Of a stretch of DNA of 60,936 nt, positions 42,270 to 51,237 are shown piece by piece (positions within the stretch are counted from its first letter, which is position 1; every line of letters starts with the position of its first letter). The position numbers and the translations under genes are program-made. The notes under the pieces are model-generated. The model was not told where the DNA came from. It searched no databases and worked only from the letters and a program-made list of their open reading frames with translations. The stretch is from Desulfosporosinus sp. FKB. GTDB taxonomy: Bacteria > Bacillota > Desulfitobacteriia > Desulfitobacteriales > Desulfitobacteriaceae. The stretch covers positions 1 through 60,936 of the forward strand of contig NZ_NADJ01000024.1 in NCBI RefSeq assembly GCF_002196705.1. The letters run 5' to 3'.

Positions 42270-43691
42270 ATGAATGGAAATTGGTTATCAATTATTCCTG
42301 CCTTAATAACGTTAGGAACCGCTATCCTAACTAAACGGATCATCCCTTCTCTTTCACTTGGGCTCATAGCCGGAGGAATCCTGGTTACGGGCAACCTATT
42401 TTCAGGTATATTCAAAACATCCGACTACATCATAGCAGCATTTTCAAGCCCTGAAAACGCTTACATCATCTTGTTTCTCTTTTTATTAGGTGCACTTACT
42501 GAAATCTTTAAAGTTGCAGGCGGGATTAAAGGTTTTTCTTCTCTGGCAAGTCGTTGGGTGAAAAATGAGAGAGGTGCCCTCCTCTCCGTCTGGGCTGTTA
42601 CCCCTGTTACTTTTTTGGACTGTTGTTTCCACGTCATCGCAACAGGAACCGTCTCTAATCCTCTGATTGAAAAAGCTAACGGGTCCAAAGAAAAGCTTGC
42701 TTTAGTAATTAACGTGACTTCCTCTCAACTCATTGTTTTAATCCCCGTAGCAACCACCTATGTCGGTTATATTCTTGGCGTTATTGCCTCAGCCATAAAA
42801 AAGGCCGGAATATCTGGCTCACCCTATACACTCTATCTTAAAAGTATTCCATATAACTTTTTTTCCATAGGCATGATTATCATCAGTTTTTTAATAATCT
42901 TCCTTGGGCTTGGATTTGGTCGCTGGCGCTTCAAAGGAGATGGAAAATTAGCGGACGGAGTTCATAATAGTCATGAAGCCCACGAAGAATCAGAATTTGA
43001 GCAGAAGTTTCCCCCGAGAGCAAGCAATCTCTTCATCCCTTTAGTCCTTTTAATCAGCCTGATTATTTTTCTTTTTTGGTACACCGGACAAGGCAAAGGA
43101 AGAAGCTTCCTCGAAGCGCTTATAAACGCCCAAGTTGAAAAATCTATTTTTATCGCAACTTTGGTAACGCTTCTTTTGACGACTCTTTTATATGTCCTGC
43201 AAAAAGTTCCGCTGTCTGAGATCGAAAGTTTCTTTTTAGCCGGTGGAACAGAACTCCTTCCTCCAATCGTCATTCTCATTTTGAGTTGGTCTCTATCCAG
43301 TGCTACTCAAGATTTGGGATTTATTGAATTTATCTCACGTACAGTAGGAACAACAGTCCCAAAACTCTTCATCCCGGCGATTGTATTTCTTGTCGGCACT
43401 TTTACTTCTTACTTCATTGGATCCTCGTGGGCTACATGGTCTTTAATCATGCCGATTGGTCTACAACTGGCCATAAGCTCCGGGGCAAATATTCCTCTCA
43501 TTGTAGGTGCAGTGTTAGCCGGAGGTTCTGTAGGAGACAACGTCTCCCCTCTTGGCGAGACCCCGGTTTTAACAGCTTCTGTTACTGAAGTGAGCATTAT
43601 CGATCACGTTCAGACCACTTTACCTTATGCTTTAGTGGTAATCGGACTTTCGACTATACTTTTTATAGTTACTCAAGCTTTGTTAGGATAA
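42270..43691 (+). CDS. NhaC-type Na+/H+ antiporter family membrane protein
   Basis: About 473 residues with 11-12 predicted membrane helices. Typical segments include TFLDCCFHVIATGTVSNPL, SSWATWSLIMPIGLQL and GAVLAGGSVGDNVSPLGETP, the NhaC/ion-transporter signature. ATG 42270 is chosen because GGAGG lies just before it; ATG 42258 precedes that site. The cation or amino-acid/malate substrate is not determined. Confidence 0.8.
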   Translation: MNGNWLSIIPALITLGTAILTKRIIPSLSLGLIAGGILVTGNLFSGIFKTSDYIIAAFSSPENAYIILFLFLLGALTEIFKVAGGIKGFSSLASRWVKNERGALLSVWAVTPVTFLDCCFHVIATGTVSNPLIEKANGSKEKLALVINVTSSQLIVLIPVATTYVGYILGVIASAIKKAGISGSPYTLYLKSIPYNFFSIGMIIISFLIIFLGLGFGRWRFKGDGKLADGVHNSHEAHEESEFEQKFPPRASNLFIPLVLLISLIIFLFWYTGQGKGRSFLEALINAQVEKSIFIATLVTLLLTTLLYVLQKVPLSEIESFFLAGGTELLPPIVILILSWSLSSATQDLGFIEFISRTVGTTVPKLFIPAIVFLVGTFTSYFIGSSWATWSLIMPIGLQLAISSGANIPLIVGAVLAGGSVGDNVSPLGETPVLTASVTEVSIIDHVQTTLPYALVVIGLSTILFIVTQALLG

Positions 43692-43760
43692 TATAGCCAA
43701 AGTACGGATAACTCACGGTAACAAGGAATTGTTACCTATCAATGTGGATGGGGATGGTCT

Positions 43761-44087
43761 TCAATGGCGTGGTGCCCACAACATTATCGACACACCAACT
43801 AAACAAATAGCAGTTCCTATCCAATCGTATGTATCAGGTACTTTCTTATCAATTCCCCAGCCCCATAAGACTGCAAGAAAAACGAAAACTCCTCCATAGG
43901 CTGCATAAACTCTGCCAAAGTTCGGGAATTTCTGCAAGGTGGGTATGACGCCGTAAAGAATGAGGATTAGTCCTCCTAGAATCCCATACCAAAATGGCTT
44001 TGCTTCCCTCAGCCAAAGCCAGATTAAGTAACCTCCCCCTATTTCGGCTAAACCAGCGAGAATAAATAGTATAATTGCGTTAAACAC
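43761..44087 (-). CDS. YnfA/UPF0060-family small membrane protein
   Basis: A 108-residue four-helix protein with the family signatures [18 protein letters not shown] and [20 protein letters not shown]. These belong to the small multidrug-resistance-like superfamily, but transport by YnfA homologues is poorly defined. It lies 3 bp after the CopZ-N-like gene, so the two are co-transcribed. Confidence 0.9.
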   Translation of the reverse strand: MFNAIILFILAGLAEIGGGYLIWLWLREAKPFWYGILGGLILILYGVIPTLQKFPNFGRVYAAYGGVFVFLAVLWGWGIDKKVPDTYDWIGTAICLVGVSIMLWAPRH

Positions 44088-44090
44088 GAA

Positions 44091-44561
44091 TTAACCCTCC
44101 TTAGTAATTGACTCTAAAAGGCGTTTTATGTTACCGATGCAACAAGAACCCTCTGGGTTATTTACCTCACAGCCACAACGACCTGCCTTTGTATGTACGA
44201 TTATCTCCTCTAAGGCAGTAGTTCTGCCCGTTTCCTCAAATTCTTGTATCACTCTTTTCTTAGTCCATCCGAAACAGTAACAAACTGGGCAGTCTTCGTC
44301 ATCACTTTTTGTGTATACTTCAACTTTCATGTCTTTCGTTTCAAATACATCCTGTTTTTCGCTAAAATAAACAACGGAACATGCTTTGTTGGTACACATT
44401 TTGTAAGAAACTGAAGGTTCTAGTTTGGCTAATGCACTTGGCACTAACAGGCTTTTTAAAGTAATTATTTTCATCGGTCTGCCCTTATCGCCGCACTCCG
44501 GGCAACTATACCCAAAGTCAAATTTTATTGGTTCAATTTGAATAGCACAACAGCCCTCCAT
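44091..44561 (-). CDS. CopZ-N-like iron-sulfur/zinc protein
   Basis: A 156-residue protein with many cysteines: CCAI, CPECG, MCTNKACSVVYF, CPVCYCFGWT, then CGCEVNNPEGSCC. The second half matches the N-terminal domain of archaeal CopZ, which carries a [2Fe-2S] cluster and a zinc, without the HMA domain. A role in metal reduction or delivery is inferred. Partner of the YnfA-like gene. Confidence 0.8.
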   Translation of the reverse strand: MEGCCAIQIEPIKFDFGYSCPECGDKGRPMKIITLKSLLVPSALAKLEPSVSYKMCTNKACSVVYFSEKQDVFETKDMKVEVYTKSDDEDCPVCYCFGWTKKRVIQEFEETGRTTALEEIIVHTKAGRCGCEVNNPEGSCCIGNIKRLLESITKEG

Positions 44562-44829
44562 TTTTTCTCACCATCTTCCCAAATAATTGTATTTATTATA
44601 TCACATCTGGTAGGCGTGAGTTTTAGAGCCTCATTAGAATAATAACCTACGGCTCCACATGCCGGTTCCAGGCAAACATATTACCCAAAAAATAAATTTA
44701 CAATGAAGTAACGCCAACGTGCCCGGACCCTGCACAATGTCGTAAAGTGTCTCGACAGAAAACACAGCGAGACTGTTAAAATGTCGGTTTTGAAAACTCT
44801 TGACAAATTGACGGCTAGCCGTATAGAGC
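44562..44829. other. Intergenic region without recognised gene
   Basis: About 270 bp between the CopZ-N-like gene and the terminator of the glycosyltransferase. I see no convincing frame or RNA motif. It probably contains the promoter of the CopZ-N/YnfA operon. Confidence 0.4.
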
Positions 44830-44833
44830 GAAA

Positions 44834-44864
44834 AACCCTCGGGCTAAATGTTTACCCGAGGGTT
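44834..44864 (-). terminator. Terminator of the family-8 glycosyltransferase
   Basis: AACCCTCGGG and CCCGAGGGTT form a perfect 10-bp stem; TTTTTCGC follows on the minus strand. Confidence 0.9.
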
Positions 44865-44867
44865 AAC

Positions 44868-45677
44868 TTATAAATACTGTTGAAAACTTTGATAGAAGGC
44901 ACCCAGTTCACCCTTATAGTTATCCTTCCATGGCTTATTCTTTCCGCAATAGTGAATAATCACTGTGTTTCGACGAATCCAATCTAAATCTATTTTACAT
45001 TCCCTGTTTTTAGGGTGGAGGTTATGGATAATAAAATAACGTTCACTAAGATTGTAGACCTTAGGATCAACGATAATTGTTCGGCCACCGTACAGACCAT
45101 TAATAACATCTTGGTCTGGGAAAATCAAACGATTCTTATACTCTTGAATATAATCAAAGACCTCGTCAATATTTTGCTGCTCCCGCAGCAGGGACAAATT
45201 CAGCATCATGACACCTGAGTTCACATATGTGCTGTTCTTTGGCATTTTGAGACGAACCCTATTGAGCCTTTCGAGAGGTTCATAAACATCAGTCGCAGCG
45301 GCAAAAAGATTTTCCTGAAAATCAATGTTATAAAGTTCATTAAGAGAATTGATTGCCACTACGTCGGGATCGAGATATAGAATGCGATCCAGTTTCTTAG
45401 GTAGAAACTGGGCAGCGAAGATACGGTAGTACATTTCTTTGGGATATCGCCTGGTAATCGGCGCATCACTGAGCAAATCATTTGGTATTTTAATTTCCGC
45501 AATTGTACAGTTTAAGGTATCTACGTGTTGGTTAATAAACTCAAAATCCCGACCGGTCATTGAGGTATGGGCGATATAAACGATGAAGTGTATCCCTGGG
45601 TTCGACTGTATTAAGGATGTAAGCATAACTGCCAACTGTTTTAAGTAGTTAGAATTTAAGGTCACGAGAACATTCAT
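44868..45677 (-). CDS. Glycosyltransferase family 8 protein
   Basis: 269 residues. MNVLVTLNSNYLKQLAVML starts the GT-A fold, ILYLDPDVV holds the DxD metal site, NSGVMMLNLS and FPDQDVINGLY are typical GT8 segments, and IHYCGKNKPW ends the domain. It probably adds galactose or glucose to a surface polymer. It is next to, but not clearly in, the ECF-sigma operon. Confidence 0.9.
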   Translation of the reverse strand: MNVLVTLNSNYLKQLAVMLTSLIQSNPGIHFIVYIAHTSMTGRDFEFINQHVDTLNCTIAEIKIPNDLLSDAPITRRYPKEMYYRIFAAQFLPKKLDRILYLDPDVVAINSLNELYNIDFQENLFAAATDVYEPLERLNRVRLKMPKNSTYVNSGVMMLNLSLLREQQNIDEVFDYIQEYKNRLIFPDQDVINGLYGGRTIIVDPKVYNLSERYFIIHNLHPKNRECKIDLDWIRRNTVIIHYCGKNKPWKDNYKGELGAFYQSFQQYL

Positions 45678-45813
45678 CTGCTGCCCTCCCCGTAGTGTTA
45701 AAAAATCCCCATAACTTTTCCTCCGATAATTGTCTCCATTCTAATACAGTAATTATGCATTTTCAGATAATAGTTTGTTCCACTTAAAAGCACGTCAGTA
45801 TAAACGATTGAGA

Positions 45814-47088
45814 TTATTCATTGGAATATTGACCAAATTCGTATACAAAAAGACACATTAAAGCCAAAAGTCCACTCACTGTCAAGCTCATAACCATGGT
45901 GCTCGGGGGATGAATTCGCAGATAAACCGGGCTTAAAGCTAAGAAAAGCAAGAGGAAAAAGTCGGCAATGACAATTAGAAGTTGAGTAATCCAAGTTCTG
46001 TGTCGCCCCAAAAGATAACCAAGCACAGCGTAAAAGGCTAGAGCCGCGAGGAGAAATCCCTGGCTTGGGGCCTGAAATGGTGTGAGATTTTCAAAAATAC
46101 TTAAGCTATAGCCTTTAAAAATGAAACGAAACAGGTAATCGATGAGAGTACCACCAACCCAAGCAAGGGCCAGAGGAAGTACATGTGTCCAGTGTTTTGT
46201 CGAGAGCCGGAGTATCACCACAGCGATTACAAAAACAACCAGAATAAACAGTTGAGTCCCTATGGCATTAATCTTTTGCATTAGCAAAACAAGGAAAAGA
46301 GGTGTAGAACCTGCTAACCAATCAACCACAAGGCCGTCAAATTGGCCAACTTCCTGGGCCACAAAATCTTGGATTAAGCCCATTAAGACAATAAACAGTG
46401 TCAAAAAGAGCAACCCGGCAACAGTCACGAAAAGACGCCGCTTGCCCAGGGACATGTAGCGTTCTGGCAATCGCTGCAATTGACTATACAGCCAAGGCCC
46501 CAATCGTTCATGATTTTTATAGAATAGATAGATAGCCAGAAGCAGTACTGCTGCCGTTACTCCCAAAATCAAGGCATACCGGTGAATGATTGGGAGAATA
46601 GCTTCCCAACGGCTCCCTAATAACCGTCCTAGAATAACCCATAGAGTAACCCATATAATTGCTCCGAGATAAGCAAAGAAGGCGAAACTTCTGTACCTTA
46701 AACGGCTCATTCCGGCAATGTAACCCGATAAGTGGCGGACTCCTGGGATGAAGTATCCAATCGTTAATAATTTCCCGCCATGCCGTTGATACCAATTAAT
46801 TACTTTCCCCAGACGAGCGCTTCCCGCATGTTTTTCCAGATGGGTCAATACCTTTTGCTCGAAAAATCTTCCCAATAAATAGGCAATGGTAATCCCGCTT
46901 ATGCTTCCACTTGCTGCTGCTAAGACAGCTAAAAAAGGGTTAAGTTTTCCTTCGAAAGTCATGTAACCGATGAATACCATTAAAGTCTCATCGGGAATGG
47001 GCAGTCCTAAAATGGATATTCCCAAAATTACATATAAGCCCAAATATCCATATTGGGTGACATAGGCAATAAGATGTGCTGTGGTCAT
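45814..47088 (-). CDS. DedA-family protein fused to a degenerate PAP2-like domain
   Basis: Residues 1-200 are DedA (SNARE-associated) with GLPIPDETLMVFIGY and GYFIPGVRHLSGYIAGMSRL. Residues 220-424 are a PAP2-like membrane domain, but the phosphatase motifs are damaged: PSQG replaces PSGH, and SPVYLRIHPPST replaces SRxxxxxHxxxD. DedA proteins flip undecaprenyl phosphate and PAP2 proteins dephosphorylate its diphosphate, so the fusion would join both steps, though the PAP2 half is probably not catalytic. Last gene of the ECF operon. Confidence 0.85.
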   Translation of the reverse strand: MTTAHLIAYVTQYGYLGLYVILGISILGLPIPDETLMVFIGYMTFEGKLNPFLAVLAAASGSISGITIAYLLGRFFEQKVLTHLEKHAGSARLGKVINWYQRHGGKLLTIGYFIPGVRHLSGYIAGMSRLRYRSFAFFAYLGAIIWVTLWVILGRLLGSRWEAILPIIHRYALILGVTAAVLLLAIYLFYKNHERLGPWLYSQLQRLPERYMSLGKRRLFVTVAGLLFLTLFIVLMGLIQDFVAQEVGQFDGLVVDWLAGSTPLFLVLLMQKINAIGTQLFILVVFVIAVVILRLSTKHWTHVLPLALAWVGGTLIDYLFRFIFKGYSLSIFENLTPFQAPSQGFLLAALAFYAVLGYLLGRHRTWITQLLIVIADFFLLLFLALSPVYLRIHPPSTMVMSLTVSGLLALMCLFVYEFGQYSNE

Positions 47089-47110
47089 AGAATCTCCTTT
47101 CGGTCGGATG

Positions 47111-47965
47111 TTATTTAATGTTTGGCGTTCGACGCTTACGCTCTTTGAGATACATCCAGAAAGTGGTTAAGGCTACTCCTAAACCTGTGAAAGCTACACC
47201 AAGAAGAACAATTACGCCGATAAGAGGAAGATTAGAAACCGAAACCAAAAGTAGGGCTAAGATAAACCATTTGCTTAAGGCCGGATATTCCAGTAAACGT
47301 GGAGATAGGGTTTCTTTTCCGATGTACTCCATAACTGGTAGGATTCCTAAGAAAATGGCTGCTATTCCTACAATGAAAATCAAAATAGCCAAGGGAATAC
47401 CAACTACTGTCAAAGAAAGCAGAATCATTAAACCAGTTATCATCAACGATGCTGCTAGACCGATTGCAAACAGGCGTAAAAAAGAGGTCGATAGCAGATT
47501 TTCTCCTTGTTGCAAACGTTTACGCAGAACAAAACCTAAACCGGTAAGTAATACGATACCGAAAACACTGATAATTAATCTGGCCAGCCATAGACCTAAA
47601 ATCATAGCTAACCCAATAAATAATTGATTAACAAACTGCGGGGTCAAACTTAAGCGGAAAACGCCGGTTTTCACGGTTACATTTGCGGGGTTAAAAACCT
47701 GCCCGCCTAAATCAATCACCAGATCAGTCTGAGCCGTCGGCTCAAGATAAACATCACCATTGATCACTAAAACGACCTCTCTGACCGATCCTGCAATATG
47801 GGCATCCGTACTCAGGGCAAAGACGGATTCCACTGAATGTCCAACCGGGACCACCAAGGGGTTCCCGCCAAATTGAGCTGATAATTCATCGGCTAGCGCT
47901 TGACCGGGGGAAAGAAGAAGCAAGGCTATGACTAAAAGTATACTAAGTTTCACCTGTGGCTTCAT
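47111..47965 (-). CDS. Membrane protein of the ECF operon with exported N-terminal domain
   Basis: 284 residues: signal peptide (1-25), a short beta-rich exported segment (26-115; ALSTDAHIAGSVREVVLVIN resembles a bactofilin-like repeat), and four to five membrane helices. It overlaps the anti-sigma gene by four bases. No catalytic motif is visible. It probably takes part in the envelope-stress response controlled by the adjacent sigma factor. Confidence 0.65.
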   Translation of the reverse strand: MKPQVKLSILLVIALLLLSPGQALADELSAQFGGNPLVVPVGHSVESVFALSTDAHIAGSVREVVLVINGDVYLEPTAQTDLVIDLGGQVFNPANVTVKTGVFRLSLTPQFVNQLFIGLAMILGLWLARLIISVFGIVLLTGLGFVLRKRLQQGENLLSTSFLRLFAIGLAASLMITGLMILLSLTVVGIPLAILIFIVGIAAIFLGILPVMEYIGKETLSPRLLEYPALSKWFILALLLVSVSNLPLIGVIVLLGVAFTGLGVALTTFWMYLKERKRRTPNIK

Positions 47966-48462
47966 AGGACCACCTCGTTAACTTCAAATTTGGTCAATAG
48001 CGTTTTAATAATATAAAGGCCCATGACCATCAGAAATAAGGATATAATTCCCATTGTCACCGTAACCCAAGGAGAAAAAAGCGTAACAAGGGTCATGAGT
48101 GAGCGCCAGAAAGCAGACCCTGTGGCATAAACTAAGTGGAACACACTGGAGAAAGTGCGCGAGAAAATGAGTAAAACTGGGCTGGCGAAAACTGCCAAGA
48201 GAATGCTTGTCAGCCATATGTCTTTAGCAGTATTATGCTGCTCCTTCTCAATAGCGGAAAAAATCCGTACCGTTAAATTAGTAGGAATTGGGATGCTGGC
48301 GATACTCAGGTTAATTTCTTTGCTTAGAGCCGCTAAGTCGTCCATAACCTTACGGCAATCAGGACAACACTGTAAATGCACTTCTATATCTCGGTATTTG
48401 TTAGCATCCAGTTCCCCGTCAAGATATTCTGATAGCCGTTCCATACATTGCAGGCACTCCAT
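47962..48462 (-). CDS. Zinc-finger (zf-HC2) membrane anti-sigma factor
   Basis: 166 residues. The ZAS motif (MECLQCMERLSEYLDGELD, then HLQCCPDC) binds the sigma factor in the cytoplasm; two membrane helices follow (about 83-105 and 130-155) with only a short outside loop. Located directly downstream of the ECF sigma gene, the standard pair. Confidence 0.88.
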   Translation of the reverse strand: MECLQCMERLSEYLDGELDANKYRDIEVHLQCCPDCRKVMDDLAALSKEINLSIASIPIPTNLTVRIFSAIEKEQHNTAKDIWLTSILLAVFASPVLLIFSRTFSSVFHLVYATGSAFWRSLMTLVTLFSPWVTVTMGIISLFLMVMGLYIIKTLLTKFEVNEVVL

Positions 48463-48482
48463 AATGGTCCCTCCTCCTTGGC

Positions 48483-48998
48483 CTAATCTGAAAGTATTGT
48501 TCTTAAATGCATTCTAGCGGTATGGAGCCGTGATTTGACCGTTCCCAGCGGAATTTCTAAGAGTGTGGCAATTTCCTGGTAGCTATAACCTTGCCAATCA
48601 TAAAGAACAACTATTTCCCGTTCCTCCTGGCTAAGCTTACCGAGAGCTTCCCGGAGTTCAATCTGGCGATCCCAATGGTCAGGTGTAGTGGTCGAAACAG
48701 ATTCAATGTTACTGTCAGGAACGAGATCTAGTTGTTTACCTTTCATCCGGTCCAAGCAGACCGTAGTAATGACTTTTTTCAACCAAGCCGGAAACGCATG
48801 GATATCATTAAGTCGATGGATTGATCGATAAACTTTTAAGAAGATTTCCTGAGAAGCGTCTTCTGCCTCTGACTCATTGTGAAGAAAGGCAAATGCCGTA
48901 CGGTAAACGTAACCACTATAATTCAAGACGAGTTGTGTAAAAGCCTTTTGGTCCCCCGCCTGAGCTTGCTCAATAAGTCTAAGATCTATCTCCATCAC
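48483..48998 (-). CDS. ECF-type RNA polymerase sigma factor
   Basis: 171 residues with region 2 (SEAEDASQEIFLKVYRSIHR) and region 4 (SYQEIATLLEIPLGTVKSRL). GTG 48998 or ATG 48995 follows GGAGGGGGG. No ECF-type promoter is visible directly upstream, so it is most likely transcribed from the promoter at 50.4 kb that it would itself recognise. Confidence 0.92.
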   Translation of the reverse strand: MMEIDLRLIEQAQAGDQKAFTQLVLNYSGYVYRTAFAFLHNESEAEDASQEIFLKVYRSIHRLNDIHAFPAWLKKVITTVCLDRMKGKQLDLVPDSNIESVSTTTPDHWDRQIELREALGKLSQEEREIVVLYDWQGYSYQEIATLLEIPLGTVKSRLHTARMHLRTILSD

Positions 48999-49060
48999 AG
49001 CATTTGCCCCCCTCCTTTCCTTAAAAATCTTGTAATGCTTTTCCAGGTATCAACTTGTAA

Positions 49061-49672
49061 TTATTTTTTCAAGGAAGATCGGTTTTTCACGTTATGAATA
49101 TAAACAAGAATGAGAACTGCACCCAAAAATATGCCCCCAGGAATAAGCAGATGCCTGATCTTCGTTACGGTACTCTCCCAGTATATACCCAAAAACATTC
49201 CCATCGTAATAAAGGTAGCGGTCCAGAGGATGGCACCCACTCCGGAGAATGTTGCATACCGCATGTAGTTTATCTTACTTATTCCCCCAAAGTAAGCTAT
49301 TAAATGGCGCAAACCCGGAAAAAAGTATCCTACGACAACCATTTTACTGCCAAACCGCCTGAACCAAGCCTCTACCCCGGATAGTTTGTTTTCTGTAAGG
49401 TGCAGATATGGGGCAATGCGGTCTAATAAAGGCTTTCCTACCCGTCTACCGATCCAATAGCTTAGATTCGTACCAATAAAACTGCCGAGAGCTGCTATAA
49501 GTAGTGTTTTGCTGAAACCCATGCGCCCAAGGCTAACTTGGAAACCGCTAAATGCCATCACAAATTCATCCGGCACAGGTAGCCCAATCATTCCCAAAGA
49601 AAGCAGCAGAAGAAGCGCAAAATACCGGTATTCAAAAACAACACGAAGCAACAGACCTTGTATATCGTCCAT
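49061..49672 (-). CDS. DedA-family membrane protein
   Basis: 203 residues. GLPVPDEFVMAFSGF and GYFFPGLRHLIAYFGGISKI are the DedA signatures with the conserved acidic and arginine residues. Family members such as UptA translocate undecaprenyl phosphate across the membrane. Second gene of the leftward ECF operon. Confidence 0.92.
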   Translation of the reverse strand: MDDIQGLLLRVVFEYRYFALLLLLSLGMIGLPVPDEFVMAFSGFQVSLGRMGFSKTLLIAALGSFIGTNLSYWIGRRVGKPLLDRIAPYLHLTENKLSGVEAWFRRFGSKMVVVGYFFPGLRHLIAYFGGISKINYMRYATFSGVGAILWTATFITMGMFLGIYWESTVTKIRHLLIPGGIFLGAVLILVYIHNVKNRSSLKK

Positions 49673-49691
49673 CTTCTATACCTTTACCATA

Positions 49692-50348
49692 TTAATAACG
49701 CTTTAATATCAAATGTTGTTTTGCTTTTAGGAAATTAAGAATTCCAGGTAAAATCGAGATGAAAATTATAGCCAGGATTACTGTGGTGAAATTGTTTCTG
49801 ACTATCGGCAGGTTACCAAACAGATAACCACCAAAGAGCAAGATCGTCACCCAAGCGATTCCTCCAATGAGGTTATACGACAGGAAGCGCAGGTAAGTCA
49901 TCTCCCCTATTCCGGCTACAAAAGGAGCAAACGTACGGATTACCGGAATAAACCTCGCGATAATTATCGTTTTGCCCCCATGTTTTTCATAAAACAGTTG
50001 AGTTCGCTCTAAATGTTCCTTTTTAAAAAGGCGAGTATTACTTTTGGTAAATACTTTGGGACCGACAAAATGACCAATTTGATAGTTGGCTGTATCTCCT
50101 AGGATAGCAGCGATGCCAAGCGTAATAAAGAGCAAGACTACATTTAACGAACCGCTGGCGGAGAATGCACCGGCAACAAAAAGGAGTGAGTCCCCCGGTA
50201 GAAATGGAGTAACGACCAATCCTGTTTCGAGAAAAACAAGGATAAAGAGAATTAGATATGTCCACATGCCATAACCTTGAATTACCAATTCTAAATTCTT
50301 ATCTAGGTGAAGAAAAAGATCAACTAGCGTTTTAATGAAATCCATCAA
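49692..50348 (-). CDS. DedA-family membrane protein
   Basis: 218 residues. VVTPFLPGDSLLFVAGAFSA and ARFIPVIRTFAPFVAGIGEM are the DedA signatures, closer to the YqjA/YghB type than the neighbour at 49061. First gene of the leftward operon, just downstream of an ECF-type promoter. Confidence 0.92.
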   Translation of the reverse strand: MMDFIKTLVDLFLHLDKNLELVIQGYGMWTYLILFILVFLETGLVVTPFLPGDSLLFVAGAFSASGSLNVVLLFITLGIAAILGDTANYQIGHFVGPKVFTKSNTRLFKKEHLERTQLFYEKHGGKTIIIARFIPVIRTFAPFVAGIGEMTYLRFLSYNLIGGIAWVTILLFGGYLFGNLPIVRNNFTTVILAIIFISILPGILNFLKAKQHLILKRY

Positions 50349-50394
50349 TATTTCCTCCTTAAGGTGCTTCCATATTAAACTCTCTAAACATAAA

Positions 50395-50491
50395 GACGAC
50401 GTACTTGGAGTAAAAGTTCATGGGTTTATAAAATATTTCCCGTTTGTTAATATTTTTTAAACGGTCGAACTTTTACCAACATTCTCTCGTC
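50395..50491. promoter_or_regulatory. Divergent ECF-type promoters
   Basis: Rightward: GAACTTTTAC starts at 50467, CGTC at 50488-50491, spacer 17. Leftward (minus strand): the same GAACTTTTAC starts at 50419, CGTC at 50395-50398, spacer 17. The two -35 blocks form a long inverted repeat (50410-50419 with 50467-50476), and CCGTTT/AAACGG pair inside. These fit GAAC/CGTC-type ECF promoters and serve both operons. Confidence 0.7.
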
Positions 50492-50565
50492 CTAATAATT
50501 GAGTATTGTTTTTGGGAGAAACAGTTTTTGTTACTTTTTGAAAAAGGACAGGAGGAAAGGACAGA

Positions 50566-51186
50566 ATGAATTCATTTGATCTTTTTGGGTACCATTTCAT
50601 CAATCAATGGGCTGGGCATCATCCCGTGCTCGACAAACTAATGGCATTCTTTGCCCAATATGCTCTAGAGTTATATGCGGTGTTGTTTTTATTGGCTTGG
50701 TTTACCTTACCCAAATCCGATTCCGATAAGCGTCATGCAATGGTTGTGGCCGGATTTTCGGGTGTACTGGCATTAGTCTTTAACGCTATTATCGGGCAGT
50801 TCTTCTTCCGTCCACGACCCTTTGTGACTCTTCCGAAAGGGACATTTACCCAGCTCATTCCCCATTCGTTTGATACGTCATTTCCCAGTGACCACACCTC
50901 AGGAAGCTTTGGTTTTGCTGCAGGGTCCTGGAAGAAAGCTTCATTTTGGGTCAGATGGAGCTTTACAATTTTAGCTGTTCTCGTAGCATTTGCCCGTGTT
51001 TATACAGGAGTGCATTGGCCAACTGATGTACTTGCAAGTGTTATCATAGGTTTCGTCAGTGCTAAAATTGTATGGCTGATTAACCCCTTATTTAAGCCTT
51101 TGACAAACCTAGGGCTGCGGCTATTCCATTATGGGAAATACTCAAAGGAGACTTCAAAGTTAGTCATCAAAAAATACGCAAAGTAA
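50566..51186 (+). CDS. PAP2-family phosphatase, likely undecaprenyl-diphosphatase (BcrC-like)
   Basis: 206 residues with all three PAP2 motifs: KSDSDKRHAM...FFRPRP, FPSDHTSGSF and ARVYTGVHWPTDV. Five to six membrane helices. BcrC-like enzymes convert undecaprenyl diphosphate to the monophosphate on the outer face. Start codon follows AGGAGG. First gene of the rightward ECF-driven operon. Confidence 0.88.
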   Translation: MNSFDLFGYHFINQWAGHHPVLDKLMAFFAQYALELYAVLFLLAWFTLPKSDSDKRHAMVVAGFSGVLALVFNAIIGQFFFRPRPFVTLPKGTFTQLIPHSFDTSFPSDHTSGSFGFAAGSWKKASFWVRWSFTILAVLVAFARVYTGVHWPTDVLASVIIGFVSAKIVWLINPLFKPLTNLGLRLFHYGKYSKETSKLVIKKYAK

Positions 51187-51237
51187 TAAACAGGTGTTGA
51201 GTACTCAGTCGGTTGGATATTGAGGAGTGTGCGTTTT

